A stretch of DNA of 64,000 bases from Tretioscincus oriximinensis (taxonomy: Eukaryota; Chordata; Lepidosauria; Squamata; Gymnophthalmidae). Position 1 is the stretch's first letter, and each line of letters begins with the position of its first letter. The notes under the pieces are model-generated. The model saw only the letters and a list, made by a program, of their open reading frames with translations. It ran no database searches and was not told the DNA's origin. A program made the position numbers and the translations under genes. The stretch spans positions 3,891,598 through 3,955,597 of the forward strand of contig JAJVDF010000027.1 of the NCBI GenBank assembly GCA_022410635.1, in the 5' to 3' direction. Below, in pieces: positions 43,201-55,200 of the stretch.

Positions 43201-46200
43201 AACAGTTACCTTCACGTTCCTCAGTAGGACTTGAATGGCGACTTAATGACCTAAACTGTAGTTCAGCAGCAATTGAAGCCAATCGATCATTTTCAGGGAC
43301 ACTGGAACCTCTAACGAAAAGAATATAATACTGCAGCGTTAACTGACAATTGTACTCTTTGACGTCTTCAAAGCATCAAGATGCTGAAGGTATAAATAAA
43401 TATGTGTTTACGAGGTTAACAACAACATTTATTTATAACGCCCTTTAACCAGAGGGCAGCAAAGTTTCATGTAAAATTCAATTAAAAACTGTAAAACAGT
43501 TACATATATAAAACAGCTCAGGACAATATAAAAGGGTATTAGATAAACATAACAAAATTAGGTTTATACTCCATATTGACACCCTTAGTAAAGACAGACA
43601 AATCTGCTAATGGCTATGATTTATGTCCTCCTTTAGGAAACTTATTTCAAGTATTAAATTAACTATTTAAATGCAAGTACTACTAAATAAGAGTGCACCC
43701 CAAAGTTANATTTACATGTGACAGCCATTCAACAGGCTGGTTCCAGAAAGTGTTCTGGGTCCTGAAAGCCAAACTGTTTGGGATTATCATAACTCTGGTA
43801 TTAACTACATTCACACCCTAAGAATGCCCTTTCTCAGAACAGCAGGACCCAAATATGCATCTCGTTTATCATTCTTGGGATAGTCATAGCCAACAGCCTT
43901 GCCAGAAGAGGTGACTCAAAGACACTGTAAGTACCACCACAAAAGAAATCTAATTAATGATATAATAATGTTTCTTCATAACACCCCTTTCACCAAAGGG
44001 GTGAAAGCTTTTGTTTCTGTGAAGTAGGCAGGGTTGACTGTGACTAGCCCAAGGTCACCCAGCCAGCTTCATGGAAGAGAGTAGTATCAAACCAGGAAAC
44101 TACCACATAGGANTCCACCACTTTAACCATTACACAAAACTGGTTCCCAGTTTAATTAACATTGGACATGAAACTGAAGATGCATAAAGCCTGATGCTGT
44201 GACATTTGAGGCCCTTTTTTAAAAAAAACTAGTCCAGGAAAGGAAAAAACAAAGATTACATTTCCAGTGTCTCCTCCACCTCTCTGTCATAGATATATGA
44301 CATGTATATATTTGTATTTAGTATTATATCTTTTGTACAGATGAAACTGGTTGGGCATTTTGGAGGGAAACCTCTCATGTTCAAATGAGTTTTGGAGGGA
44401 AACNTCTTACGTTTAAATATGACCANTCTCTGAACAGCATTTTGAGTAGGAAAATAGGAATGCAGTCATTGGCTAGAAGACTGTAAACATATAGCTGCTC
44501 NGGTAGCAGTCACTGCAGACCTAACCCAGAGTCTCCCAAGAGCTGCAATAAATCACTTTCAGAGCTTGAAATCACTTGTCTGTGTGTTCATTCGCCATCG
44601 AGAGTTTCACACTCTCTCCCCCCAAAATGCTTTGCTTTTATTTTGATTATCTGGAACATAAAGTATCCAAGGACTAGGAATGAATCATGGTAGCATTTTT
44701 GCATTGCTTACTACTCCAATTACAGATATTGGGGTTGGTTTGTTTTAAAAAAACTGCTTTCAAAGAGAGTGACAGAAGGACTAGATTGGCTCCAACCCAC
44801 TAAGCACCTTATAAAGACACTTTCACAGGTGGACGTCTGCTGCTTTCAACAGAGACCCAGAATTTACAGCCCCAAACCACTAATAGCAATACAAATTTTG
44901 ACTGTTATTTGATCTTCCTGTTCAGTAAGAACTAGCTACTACAAAACAGAAAACTAATGAAAATGAACTGCATGCAGTAAAATATGGATATTTTATCTCA
45001 AACATGCAAGATGAAAAACATGGGTTTTTTATTATAAAAAATAGGTCTTTAGATGTATTTCATGCACATCACCAAATGACAGCTGGAACAGGTGAGCATC
45101 TGGAAGCCAACCACACATACCTGCCAGTTGGTTTATGAACTTCTTTTGTAGCCCAGGCTAGGTGGACCTCAAAGGAAGCCCACAAACAGCTTTTAGCAAG
45201 GGGAGACTTCTGGTTGTGCACATCTGCACTAGCCACCACTGACCATCACAAATGGCGACATCACCACTGACTGTCACGCAATCCAAACAGGAAGGAGATA
45301 AAAGGTGTGTCATGGGGATCGAGAGAACTAGTGGAATCTTAACTGCAAGCAATTGATGAGTGATGAATTGGCAATGCTGTGGAGTAGAGCTACCTGGTAT
45401 CATTTGCACTGCTGACAGGTTTGGGTTGAATGGAGTCACTACTGATGAGAGTGGGGCGACTAAGAGCAGGGCTGCAATGGTTCCGCACATCACATGAGAC
45501 ATTTCTTGTGCTGCAGTGAGAAGAAGGATTTAAGAAAAGGGGGGTTGGGTCCATCTGGGATGGATCTGATTATTTATTTATTTTNAAGCATGGTGAGCCA
45601 GAACAGCAGTCTAAAAACGTGGAAAGTTAGGAGATTTCAAGAATGGTTTCCGAAGAAATGTTTGAAGCTGACCTACATGATTTCCAGAAAGGTACACCTT
45701 CTTCCCTATCAACCTGCCCATACCTTAAGATTTACAGGGGAGGCCCTTCTGGTAGTATTATCAGTCCTAACAGCAAGCGAAGTGAGAAAACAAGTCGGGG
45801 CCTGTTCATTGATTTACTTCCTGAAGAGGTAATGGTAGCTAACAGCTTGGATAGTTTCAAGACAGGACTAGACAGGTTTATGGATACCAAGGATATAAAT
45901 AGGTACTAGGATGGATGTCTAGATGCTGCCCCAGTAACATCTAGACATCTGGAGCAACAGGTAGTGCTCCTGAAATGCCATTTGCAGGGAGTCACAAACA
46001 GGTGCATATTTTGCTTTCCTCTGTTCGGACTGCCCAGGTGCAGCTGGTGGGCCTCTGTGTGACACAGAATGCTGGACTAGATGGGCTCTGGACTGATCCA
46101 GTATGGCTCTTATTATGTTCTTATTGATGGACCTCAGCCTATGGAATAGTCTCCCCCACTCTCCAAAATGTGTAAATAAAATAACAACTATATACATATA

Positions 46201-49200
46201 GAAAAACCCTTCCAACTTTCAGGCACTGTTTTGNTTTTAAATATGTCTAGTTTATATTCTATTAAAAATACTAATACACCCTGCCCCCCAAAGTCCTTCA
46301 GGTACAGGTTAGAAGAACAAATAAATCAAATAAACCTGAAAAAATAAACAAATCAAAAAAGTTAATGAAATATTACCCCCTTCAGAATCTATTTATTAAT
46401 TTAGTCATGATAAAAAAAAACATTGCTGCAGAATTCAAATGCCATATTGAACAGTCTAGCGTGATGGTTCCCAACCTGTTTTTTGGCAATGCCCCATCTA
46501 ATCATCTCTAAAATCCTGATGTCCACCTCCATGGTGACATACAATTCTTATTATTCCAAAAGTGAACTCCTATTCATGTGGAGAAAGCCTAAATGTTATT
46601 AACTTAAATAACTCATTCTCTAAAGTCCCTCCTTAAAAATCAAATTGCCTCCCTGTGAGGAATGTACCCCATGTTGGAAACCATGGATCTAATATAATAT
46701 GAAAATGGAGCATGAACCATAGGAGGCAGTCCTCACGAATGGTTCAGGGGAAATGAAATATAATTTGAATCAAAGGAGAAGTTCTAAACCTTTCCCTCCC
46801 ATGTGAAACTGATGCAACATGCTGAAGACTGCAGCAAACCTTTCTTGCATGTCCAGAAACATACCTACAGCATTCAAAGAAATAGTTGTATTAATCTGGA
46901 TTCAAAATTTCTAGCAAGCCTGGGTTCTATTGATATCTTAGAGATTAACAAGAAACAGGTAAGAAGAATGAGCTTTAGATCTACTTTTTAAGACGCTATG
47001 AATATGCTATTATCTGAAGAAGTAGACATGTCTATTAAAGCTCATGCTTTCTTGTAAGTCTGAGGTGCTATGAGACTCCTGTATTAGAAATTGCTACAGA
47101 TAGGCTATCATGATTTGTCANTTTGATGATAAAATTCTTCATTTTGATGATAAAAAGTCTTCATATACACCTCTGCATGTGAAGTGTATGCCCATTTCTA
47201 ACTCTGAAAATTCAGAAATGCCACCATATTTAACTAATCTACTTAATCTGGAAAGTTATAGCAATAAACACAGGTTGTATCTTGCAACCAAAATGATAAA
47301 CAACAGAGGCCTCGTCTTTCTCAATTCTCAGTCAGTATAAAAAATGGGAATTAGAAAATGGTCTTTTTATCAGAAACACTGTACAGGAGCTGACAGTTAT
47401 CTGTTTGTATACAATAAATATGGATAATTCATTTTGGGGGGTGATTATGATGCCTCAGGAAATAAATAAGAATCAATCAGGTAAGAAACAAGGTGGCTGA
47501 AGAGAATAATGCCCTTTCGGCATTGGACCCTATTCCATTTTGGGATGGCAACAGAAAGGCTTGTTGATCACAAGCATTTCCAGGATAGTGCAAGTCCAGA
47601 ATGAAATAAGGCTTAGAAAGTACCTAAACTTTCCAGAAATAGTATGTTAAATAGAAAAATAGACATTTTATTGTCACTGNAGTTGGGTGGTGGTGGTGTT
47701 TAAGTACATGTGTACAAACATGAGCCCATTTACTGCTGTAATTTCATCACTCCATGACCCTTACTTTTAATTTATCTTTTTAATTTTAGAACAGGGGTGG
47801 GGAACATAAGACCAGGGGCCAGATGTGGCCTACAGAACCATTTGGTCTGGACTGAAGCATATTCCCTGGAGAACCACTTGGTCCAGCACCCAGCATACTG
47901 GGGCATGGCCTGTGTGCGGGGAGGTGACATGGCTCTCAAGGGGGGACATTACAAATATCTAAATGGTCCCTGGCAGAAAAAAGGTTCTCCACATAAGCAC
48001 AACAATGACATCGACACTGATATACCACAAGAAAACAACAAAAACAATCCAAGGTAACAAAGATAATCATGTTCCACTTAGGACTCATAAACGAAGAAAT
48101 ATTATCAAATAGTTTTTTTAAAAGAATACTTTTCAAGTGTAGAAAACTTTTCCGAGCTGGAAAGCCAGAGAAAAATAATAATCTCCTTTAAGTTTTTTTT
48201 TTATTAAAAAAAGGGGGGGAGGGAGAAAGTAATTTTCAAACACAAACTTGTTTGAACATCTTCAAATGCACCACTCTTGTCTGCCTTACAAGCACTACAC
48301 GGCAATAAGGATTTGGACAAGCTTTTAATACCTAAATCCTTCAGGTGTTGGGATGATGAGATGAGGATTTGGGGGGTCACTATGACATCGAGGCACCTTC
48401 ACAGGCCGTGGACTATTCCGATGAATAGCTGCAAACACAAAGTAAAGGAGGTCACTAAGATTGATTGAAGAAAACTGAAGGTTTGCATGCCACGTTGAGG
48501 CACTGATATGCAGGGGTCAGGATTTGAAATCCATTGAGATTATCCACCAGGCTTTGATAATTAAAGAAATGAATCAGCCTTAAACGAGCTGAATCACAGA
48601 GAACAAACCGATATGTCTGCAAATAGAGAAAGTTTTATCTACTTTTTAACACAAAACAAAATTTAAAACATTTGAAAAGAGGCAGGACAATTAAAAGGCT
48701 ACTTTTAATCACATTAAATCTTTGGGAAATTTGTTTATATATTCAATTATGTATCCTGATTATGGACTTGTTCTTCAGTAAGTTGTTCTAATTTAAACTG
48801 AGAATCTGGTGCACAGTGGTAGCAAGCAGCCTAGAAAGCAGAAAGTTGCCANTTCAAACCCTAGTTTCTCCCCAGAAGTAGGCAATGTCAAAATCACGCA
48901 CTGTATCTTGTTCTCTGTCAAGAAAACAGCATAGAAGAGCAGTCAAACTGGAATCAAACATACCTCAATAGTACCAAATGCACAAAATTTGAACTAAATT
49001 CATATTTGCAGTCTGCATTTTATAGTCATACAATAAGATATTCTTTTAGATGTACGCATGGACCAGTTCTATAAGTTCANATAGCATCAAACAGAACTAT
49101 AACATCATTAAAATGGTATACGTGATTTCATGAGGAAACTCCATCTTCTCCCAGCACTGCTGATGCATGTGGCTCCATTTCCAGGAAAGCACCAAGCATG

Positions 49201-52200
49201 ACCAAATATATAAAACATCCCCATTAGAATACAAGGCAGTAGCCATAGCCTGCTTTGAGAATCTGTGGNTCAATCCTGGAAGATCAGAGCAGCACTTTGC
49301 AGAAGGCAGCAGGAAAGTGACTAAGGTTGGCAGGAAGGTACAGGTCAAAGAGGAGATAAAAGGTGAGAAAGGAGAACTGAGGAATTCTTCTGTTGGGCTA
49401 TCTAGGCTGGGAAANCAAGGAGATTGTGCCAGCACCAGCTCATGTGTAATCTCTGGTTTTATCTTTCCATCTCTCAGGAAAGCTATCATTTATTTAACAT
49501 ACAAGATGAAATTCTTCAGCGGTAGAGCAAACTGCCAGAAAGACAACATGGCTTTGAATCAGTGTTGCTGGGTAATTGTTAGCAGTGCAAAGTTCAGAGT
49601 TAAGATTCCCTTGAAGGTTCCCATATGCAACTGGCTACCACAGTGAAAACATATGATAGGACTTAATCCAGAAGGTCATTTCTTGTGCTTTCAACCTTCT
49701 CATTTGCGACATCAATAATTCAGAATGCTATGCCCTAGACTTAAAGCTCCTCTATTCTGTTGGGTTCTTGGACAGCTGAATAAATATTCNTGTAGCTTTA
49801 CATTTCTATTTTGACTTCTTTATTGTTACTTATATTCTTTGAAGGAATNTGAAGTGTTTTTATCTCTTCCAACAACCATCATCAACCCATCTAATGTGAT
49901 TAATGTCCTGAGATAATAAAGGTGGCACCTGACAGTATTTGAGGAGTAACAGATTCTACAACTCTGCTTATGACTGCGATTTTTATTATTCTTATTTGTG
50001 TTTTAGGCTACTCTTTCTTTAAGACCTACTGTACTTATCTTTCCAGGCAAGTTATGCAAATGACTTGTACTATATAAGNAGGGAAGATAAGTCAATCAAG
50101 AAAAGGTTAAAAACTTTGAGTTCTAAAATGCCTCTTACTTTATTTATGATATATTGAAGTTTGGGATTTCTTTCAATTTTTTCATATACATTTAAATATA
50201 GAGTTATGTGTTTATTTTAAAGAACCCAACTGTATTCCTTCTGTATTGTTTTTGCATATTCCATGGACACTGCTGAAATGACTGACAATCCTGCAAAATA
50301 CCACTTATAACCCTTGAGAAAATATTTAATTTTGCTTTGNGAGATGAAACTGCGGAACCATCTTAACATTTCAACTAAATGATATATTAAAGGGTGGTCA
50401 TGATACTTTCATAGTAGATNAAGAATTTATAGAAAAGACCCTAGTGGTCACTGTCTCGTAGGAAAAGAGAAATAATGTATATTANGTAAGTCCCTAGCTG
50501 AGAAACATGCACTGGAATTGGATATAAAAATACTTTTCTCTATTGACAATGAAACCAATGGATAGGAGAGTTAATACGGACCAGAGGATTATCAAACTGC
50601 AGAATTTGCTGATGAAGAATGGACTGACAACAATCAGACTAGNTGGCTTTAAGAAAGGAATAGACAATTTGATGGNGGCCAAGTACATCATTGGCTACTG
50701 GAATGCCTCCAGGTTGGAGACACTGGCAGAAAGCCTCTAAATGACGACAGAAGCCATTTGAGAGCAAATAAAGGTTTTGCTTCTTCCTGTTTGAGAATCC
50801 TCAGAAGCAATTGATGGGCCACTGTTTGAGACAGGATGATGAACTAGANGGGTTGAAGTCCAATCTAGCAGGGTTTTTCTTACGTTGTTAATAAACCACA
50901 TCCTTTAGCAAAGAGGCAGGCTATAGTTGCTCTCCATAAACACTTTATTCATATCCTTCAGATGCTTTAAATAAACATGTCAAACCAACTTATCACTATA
51001 AATTACAATTTAAAGTTCCAGGGGAAATGCCTGGGAAGCTGCTGCCTTACCAAGGTACAAACCTGTAACAGGACTATGAGGCTTTCCAATGACATGGCCA
51101 ATGCACTCATTCATCAGTGCCTGTAAACTCTGGAAAAGAGAAAAGAAGCAGCATCATAACATAAGGACACATTGCAGTACTTGTTTCTTAACTAATCAAG
51201 ACAGATGGATTAGGAACATTTCCATCAAGGATAAAATCTGTCAAGCAGTCCTATTTTGCCTCAAACATATCCAATATTACAATTTTAAGTATAGAAGTAG
51301 TGCACAACATACCAAGAAATCATCTTCAGGCAGAGCTGAGATAAAGGCTGGCTCGATAGCTTGGAGAAAATCGAAGCCCTGTGTTGCCCACCTGTTGAGA
51401 AGAAATTTGTTTGAAAGTCTTATATAAGTGTTCCTGGGAAGCAATCTGTGGTTATGTCAGGACAGTGTTTTACAAGTATTATGCAAATATCAACAGAAGC
51501 CTATTAAAAATTCTTATGGCAATATTTTATGCCCAACTATGACTTGAGTTACCGAAAGCAGGACAGTAAAACTACACCTCTAAGTTCAGNNNNNNNNNNN
51601 NNNNNNNNNNNNNNNNNNNNNNNNNNNNNNNNNNNNNNNNNNNNNNNNNNNNNNNNNNNNNNNNNNNNNNNNNNNNNNNNNNNNNNNNNNNNNNNNNNNN
51701 NNNNNNNNNNNNNNNNNNNNNNNNNNNNNNNNNNNNNNNNNNNNNNNNNNNNNNNNNNNNNNNNNNNNNNNNNNNNNNNNNNNNNNNNNNNNNNNNNNNN
51801 NNNNNNNNNNNNNNNNNNNNNNNNNNNNNNNNNNNNNNNNNNNNNNNNNNNNNNNNNNNNNNNNNNNNNNNNNNNNNNNNNNNNNNNNNNNNNNNNNNNN
51901 NNNNNNNNNNNNNNNNNNNNNNNNNNNNNNNNNNNNNNNNNNNNNNNNNNNNNNNNNNNNNNNNNNNNNNNNNNNNNNNNNNNNNNNNNNNNNNNNNNNN
52001 NNNNNNNNNNNNNNNNNNNNNNNNNNNNNNNNNNNNNNNNNNNNNNNNNNNNNNNNNNNNNNNNNNNNNNNNNNNNNNNNNNNNNNNNNNNNNNNNNNNN
52101 NNNNNNNNNNNNNNNNNNNNNNNNNNNNNNNNNNNNNNNNNNNNNNNNNNNNNNNNNNNNNNNNNNNNNNNNNNNNNNNNNNNNNNNNNNNNNNNNNNNN

Positions 52201-55200
52201 NNNNNNNNNNNNNNNNNNNNNNNNNNNNNNNNNNNNNNNNNNNNNNNNNNNNNNNNNNNNNNNNNNNNNNNNNNTTACACTTCTATACTACCCTGTACCT
52301 GAAGGTCTCGGGGTGGTTAACAATAAAAGTCAAATTAACATATTGCTCCAGCCACTAGCTGTCTCACAACTTCTCCCGCTTGAAAGGTTAAAGTTTCTGA
52401 TCTTGTACAAATAAAAACCTTTTAACAGACTGAACATGTATAAAATACTAAAGCCACTTGAGATCAGCCAATAAGGTCAAATTTGAACAAGAATTCTCTC
52501 AGCCATTAGGGTAATTGGACAACCTTGAGCAAATGAATCAGACCAATTAAGGGTGACTTAAAACGCCTTAGNTATATGTGTAGCTTTATATAATGAAACC
52601 TTCATATATAGTCATTCATNCAATTTCTGCTAAATCATCAGACACAGGATGTTGCAATCAATGTACCCTTCATTCTGTGTATTCTATCAATATTGTTTAA
52701 AATAAAGTTCCTGATCAGAAGTGGTTATTCAATTAGACCTCAACTGAGTTTCAAAAAAGTAGTAAAAATTCATATTTATTTGCAACAAGTTGTTATTGAC
52801 CATCCAAAGTTATGGAATAGCATTGCTTTCTGTAAAACAGTTGCATACAGGTACGGGCATGTAATCAAAATATATTTTAATTTAATGCAAAAGTCTGCAT
52901 TGCATCCTAACTTGGAAATGTGAAGTCCAAATTCTGTATTTCAATGCCTTCTGAAATCAACTAAGCATATTCAGAAAGAAAGGTTTTGTTAAATTTTCTT
53001 CAATTCCCAGTAACAGTATCTTACAAATTACTAGAAAGTAACAACATATATTCCCACACAGAAAAGAATATAANCTAAAAACATAAGAGGAGCCCTGTTA
53101 AATTGGGCTGGGGCCCATCTAGTCCAGTATTCTGTCTCACACAGTGGCCCAACAATTGCACCTAGGCAGTCTGGAACAGAAGAAGGCAAAATCTTCACTT
53201 GTTCTCAGNTTCTAGTAAATGGTTCTTCAGGCATCCTGCTTGTTGCTCCTGTTTGTCTAGACAAAAGACAGCCGAAACCACTATAATCTATTGCAACTCA
53301 GTTGTCACTGATTGAAGCTTACAGGTTTTTTAGCCTTTAATATATGCAAAATGTTTTATTTTAACAATCACTGTTTGTCAAATTAACTTTGCTAAATGTT
53401 CAAAAGATAAGACCATACTGTACAAAAAAAACCTGACTTATCCAAGATTATTTGCTTAATCATTACCTGGGTCTGGTGCCTCGGCCACTTTCACACTTTG
53501 TAAGCACATAGTTCATCCATTTCCTCGCAAAACTGATATACTGGTCACCAATTTTCTGTCTAAATTCCCCAGACATCAAACGAATTACTTCTTTATGATA
53601 CTGCAATATATGAAAATTATATTTCATGTTTTTTAAATAGTCACTGTTTTCAGTTGTATAAATAGAGCATGCAGCAACAGTGAATCAGTTTTATACCAAT
53701 CCAAATGAAGCTCATATCTTCAATATATGATACCACAGTAGACTAAAGCACAAAGTAAAATAGTGTTCAACTTTTTTATTTGCCATATGCAAATTTTATT
53801 ATTGCATAATTTCTATAATGGATGGGAAGTGAGATATTTATGCATATTAATAAAATCAAGCCAAAAATGGGACATTAGTATCTTTTAAGCATCCATACTC
53901 AAGGTAAAATCATTGTTTTTTACTATACCAACACTTTTTGCAAAATTGAAGCTTAGGGAATAATGGCATTTAGCAACAGATGTTGTTGAAAAATGAAAAG
54001 AACAGTAACGGAGAATGAGTTGCACTTCTTGTTTTAGAAGATGCAGTTATTACATTTGTTGTTCCTTCTGTGCCTCCAATAAAGACTTTTAAAAACAAAA
54101 AGAAAAATCTCATTGCAGAAAACAGGTCAAGGTTTCTAAGGTTTTGTTGTTGTTGCATAATAAAGAACAAAGTTGTGCTAGTTCTACAGCATTCTTCTGT
54201 AAACTAGTCAGTACATGCTTTAACTACTACTTTGTTAATCTTTTATTACAAAAAGGTAGGCAATAGATTTTGCTGAACTTACTTCAAAACCAAAATTATA
54301 ACACTGAATCATGGCTTCTCGGTAATATTGCTGTAGGGTGGCAGATTCCGATTCATCAACCTCTGCATCAAACTCTGATGTGAACATACGATCAACCCGG
54401 TCAATTGCACCGCTTATCTTATTACATAGTCTCAAAGCATCACTCTAGAAGAAAGAACAATTATGTGTGCTGCAATAAAAATACATTACGACAACCTCAA
54501 ATGGTTCTTTTTTTCCTTTGTGTAAATCAACTAAGGATTACAGAAGTATAAAGTGAATTTAAGGGGCTGTCTTCCCCAATAATTGTTTAGCGCAGTCTTT
54601 TTTAGGCAAGAGCTAACGTGAGAAGTTTGATGAGTTCCTCAGAGTACTCTTTGTGGTAGACCCCAGATTATGGGATGCTCTCTTCCCTGAGGTGCATCAG
54701 GCATCTACATTGTGGGTGCAGACGCACTGGGGCTTTACAGCGGAGTGGAAAATGGGCGTAAGATAAAGGGAATTTTGCCTCAGCTTCGAACCCTCATTAA
54801 AGCCCCCATTCCCTCACCTTCCCTCCTGATTCCCAAGTCTCTTTTCCCTTGCTTTCCCTCCTGATTCCCAGGCCTCTTTCCCTCGCTTTCCCTCCCGATT
54901 CCCAAGCCTCCAATTGCCTTCCAATTCCCCAGTCTCGTTGTTGAAGTACTCTAAACGCAAATTGCAAAATAGAGCGGTGACGCAAAATCACCACATCCTA
55001 TGCAGCAGAAAGTGGTGGGGTGCATTTTGAGTGATGCGGGAGCACTTTGGAGACAGTTTTTATGGTAAGAAAATGAAAACGGTTGGCTCCCGCTTCGCAT
55101 TGGGGCACACATTAAGCCCAAGTGCATCTGCAGCCTTCAGCTGAACAAACTATAATGTTCTATCAGCCTTCAGCTGAGCAAACTATATCAGAGTATATAA

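Larger units (their letters stand above)
45511..48331 (-). other. MAP3K4 intron 5' of cassette exon
   Basis: Contains a LINE-derived repeat (45640-46130), a diverged copy of the agccgtgttagtct family (46865-47095) and a hAT-like element (47792-47996). Confidence 0.65.
51392..53466 (-). other. MAP3K4 intron with assembly gap
   Basis: Holds the 685-bp N gap, a SINE-tail-like piece at 52275-52330 (ctatactaccctgtacctg) and a reverse LINE-derived repeat at 53075-53220. An exon inside the gap is unlikely because flanking exons join in phase. Confidence 0.65.

Noticed and set aside
45158..45502. 114-codon reverse open frame starting with Met
   Set aside because: It is an out-of-frame reading over the MAP3K4 cassette exon and its downstream intron.
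48429..48502. 5' extension of the exon at 48332 (reads [13 protein letters not shown])
   Set aside because: The open frame is chance; the gtttgcag acceptor at 48429 with the 51051 donor gives GLYLAIHRN exactly.
48504..48616. Reverse-strand exon-like stretch with a good acceptor (reads [12 protein letters not shown])
   Set aside because: No suitable donor in the right phase, and the exons at 51051 and 48332 already join to give the human-like sequence.
51529..52302. 257-codon open frame
   Set aside because: Nearly all of it is N from the assembly gap.
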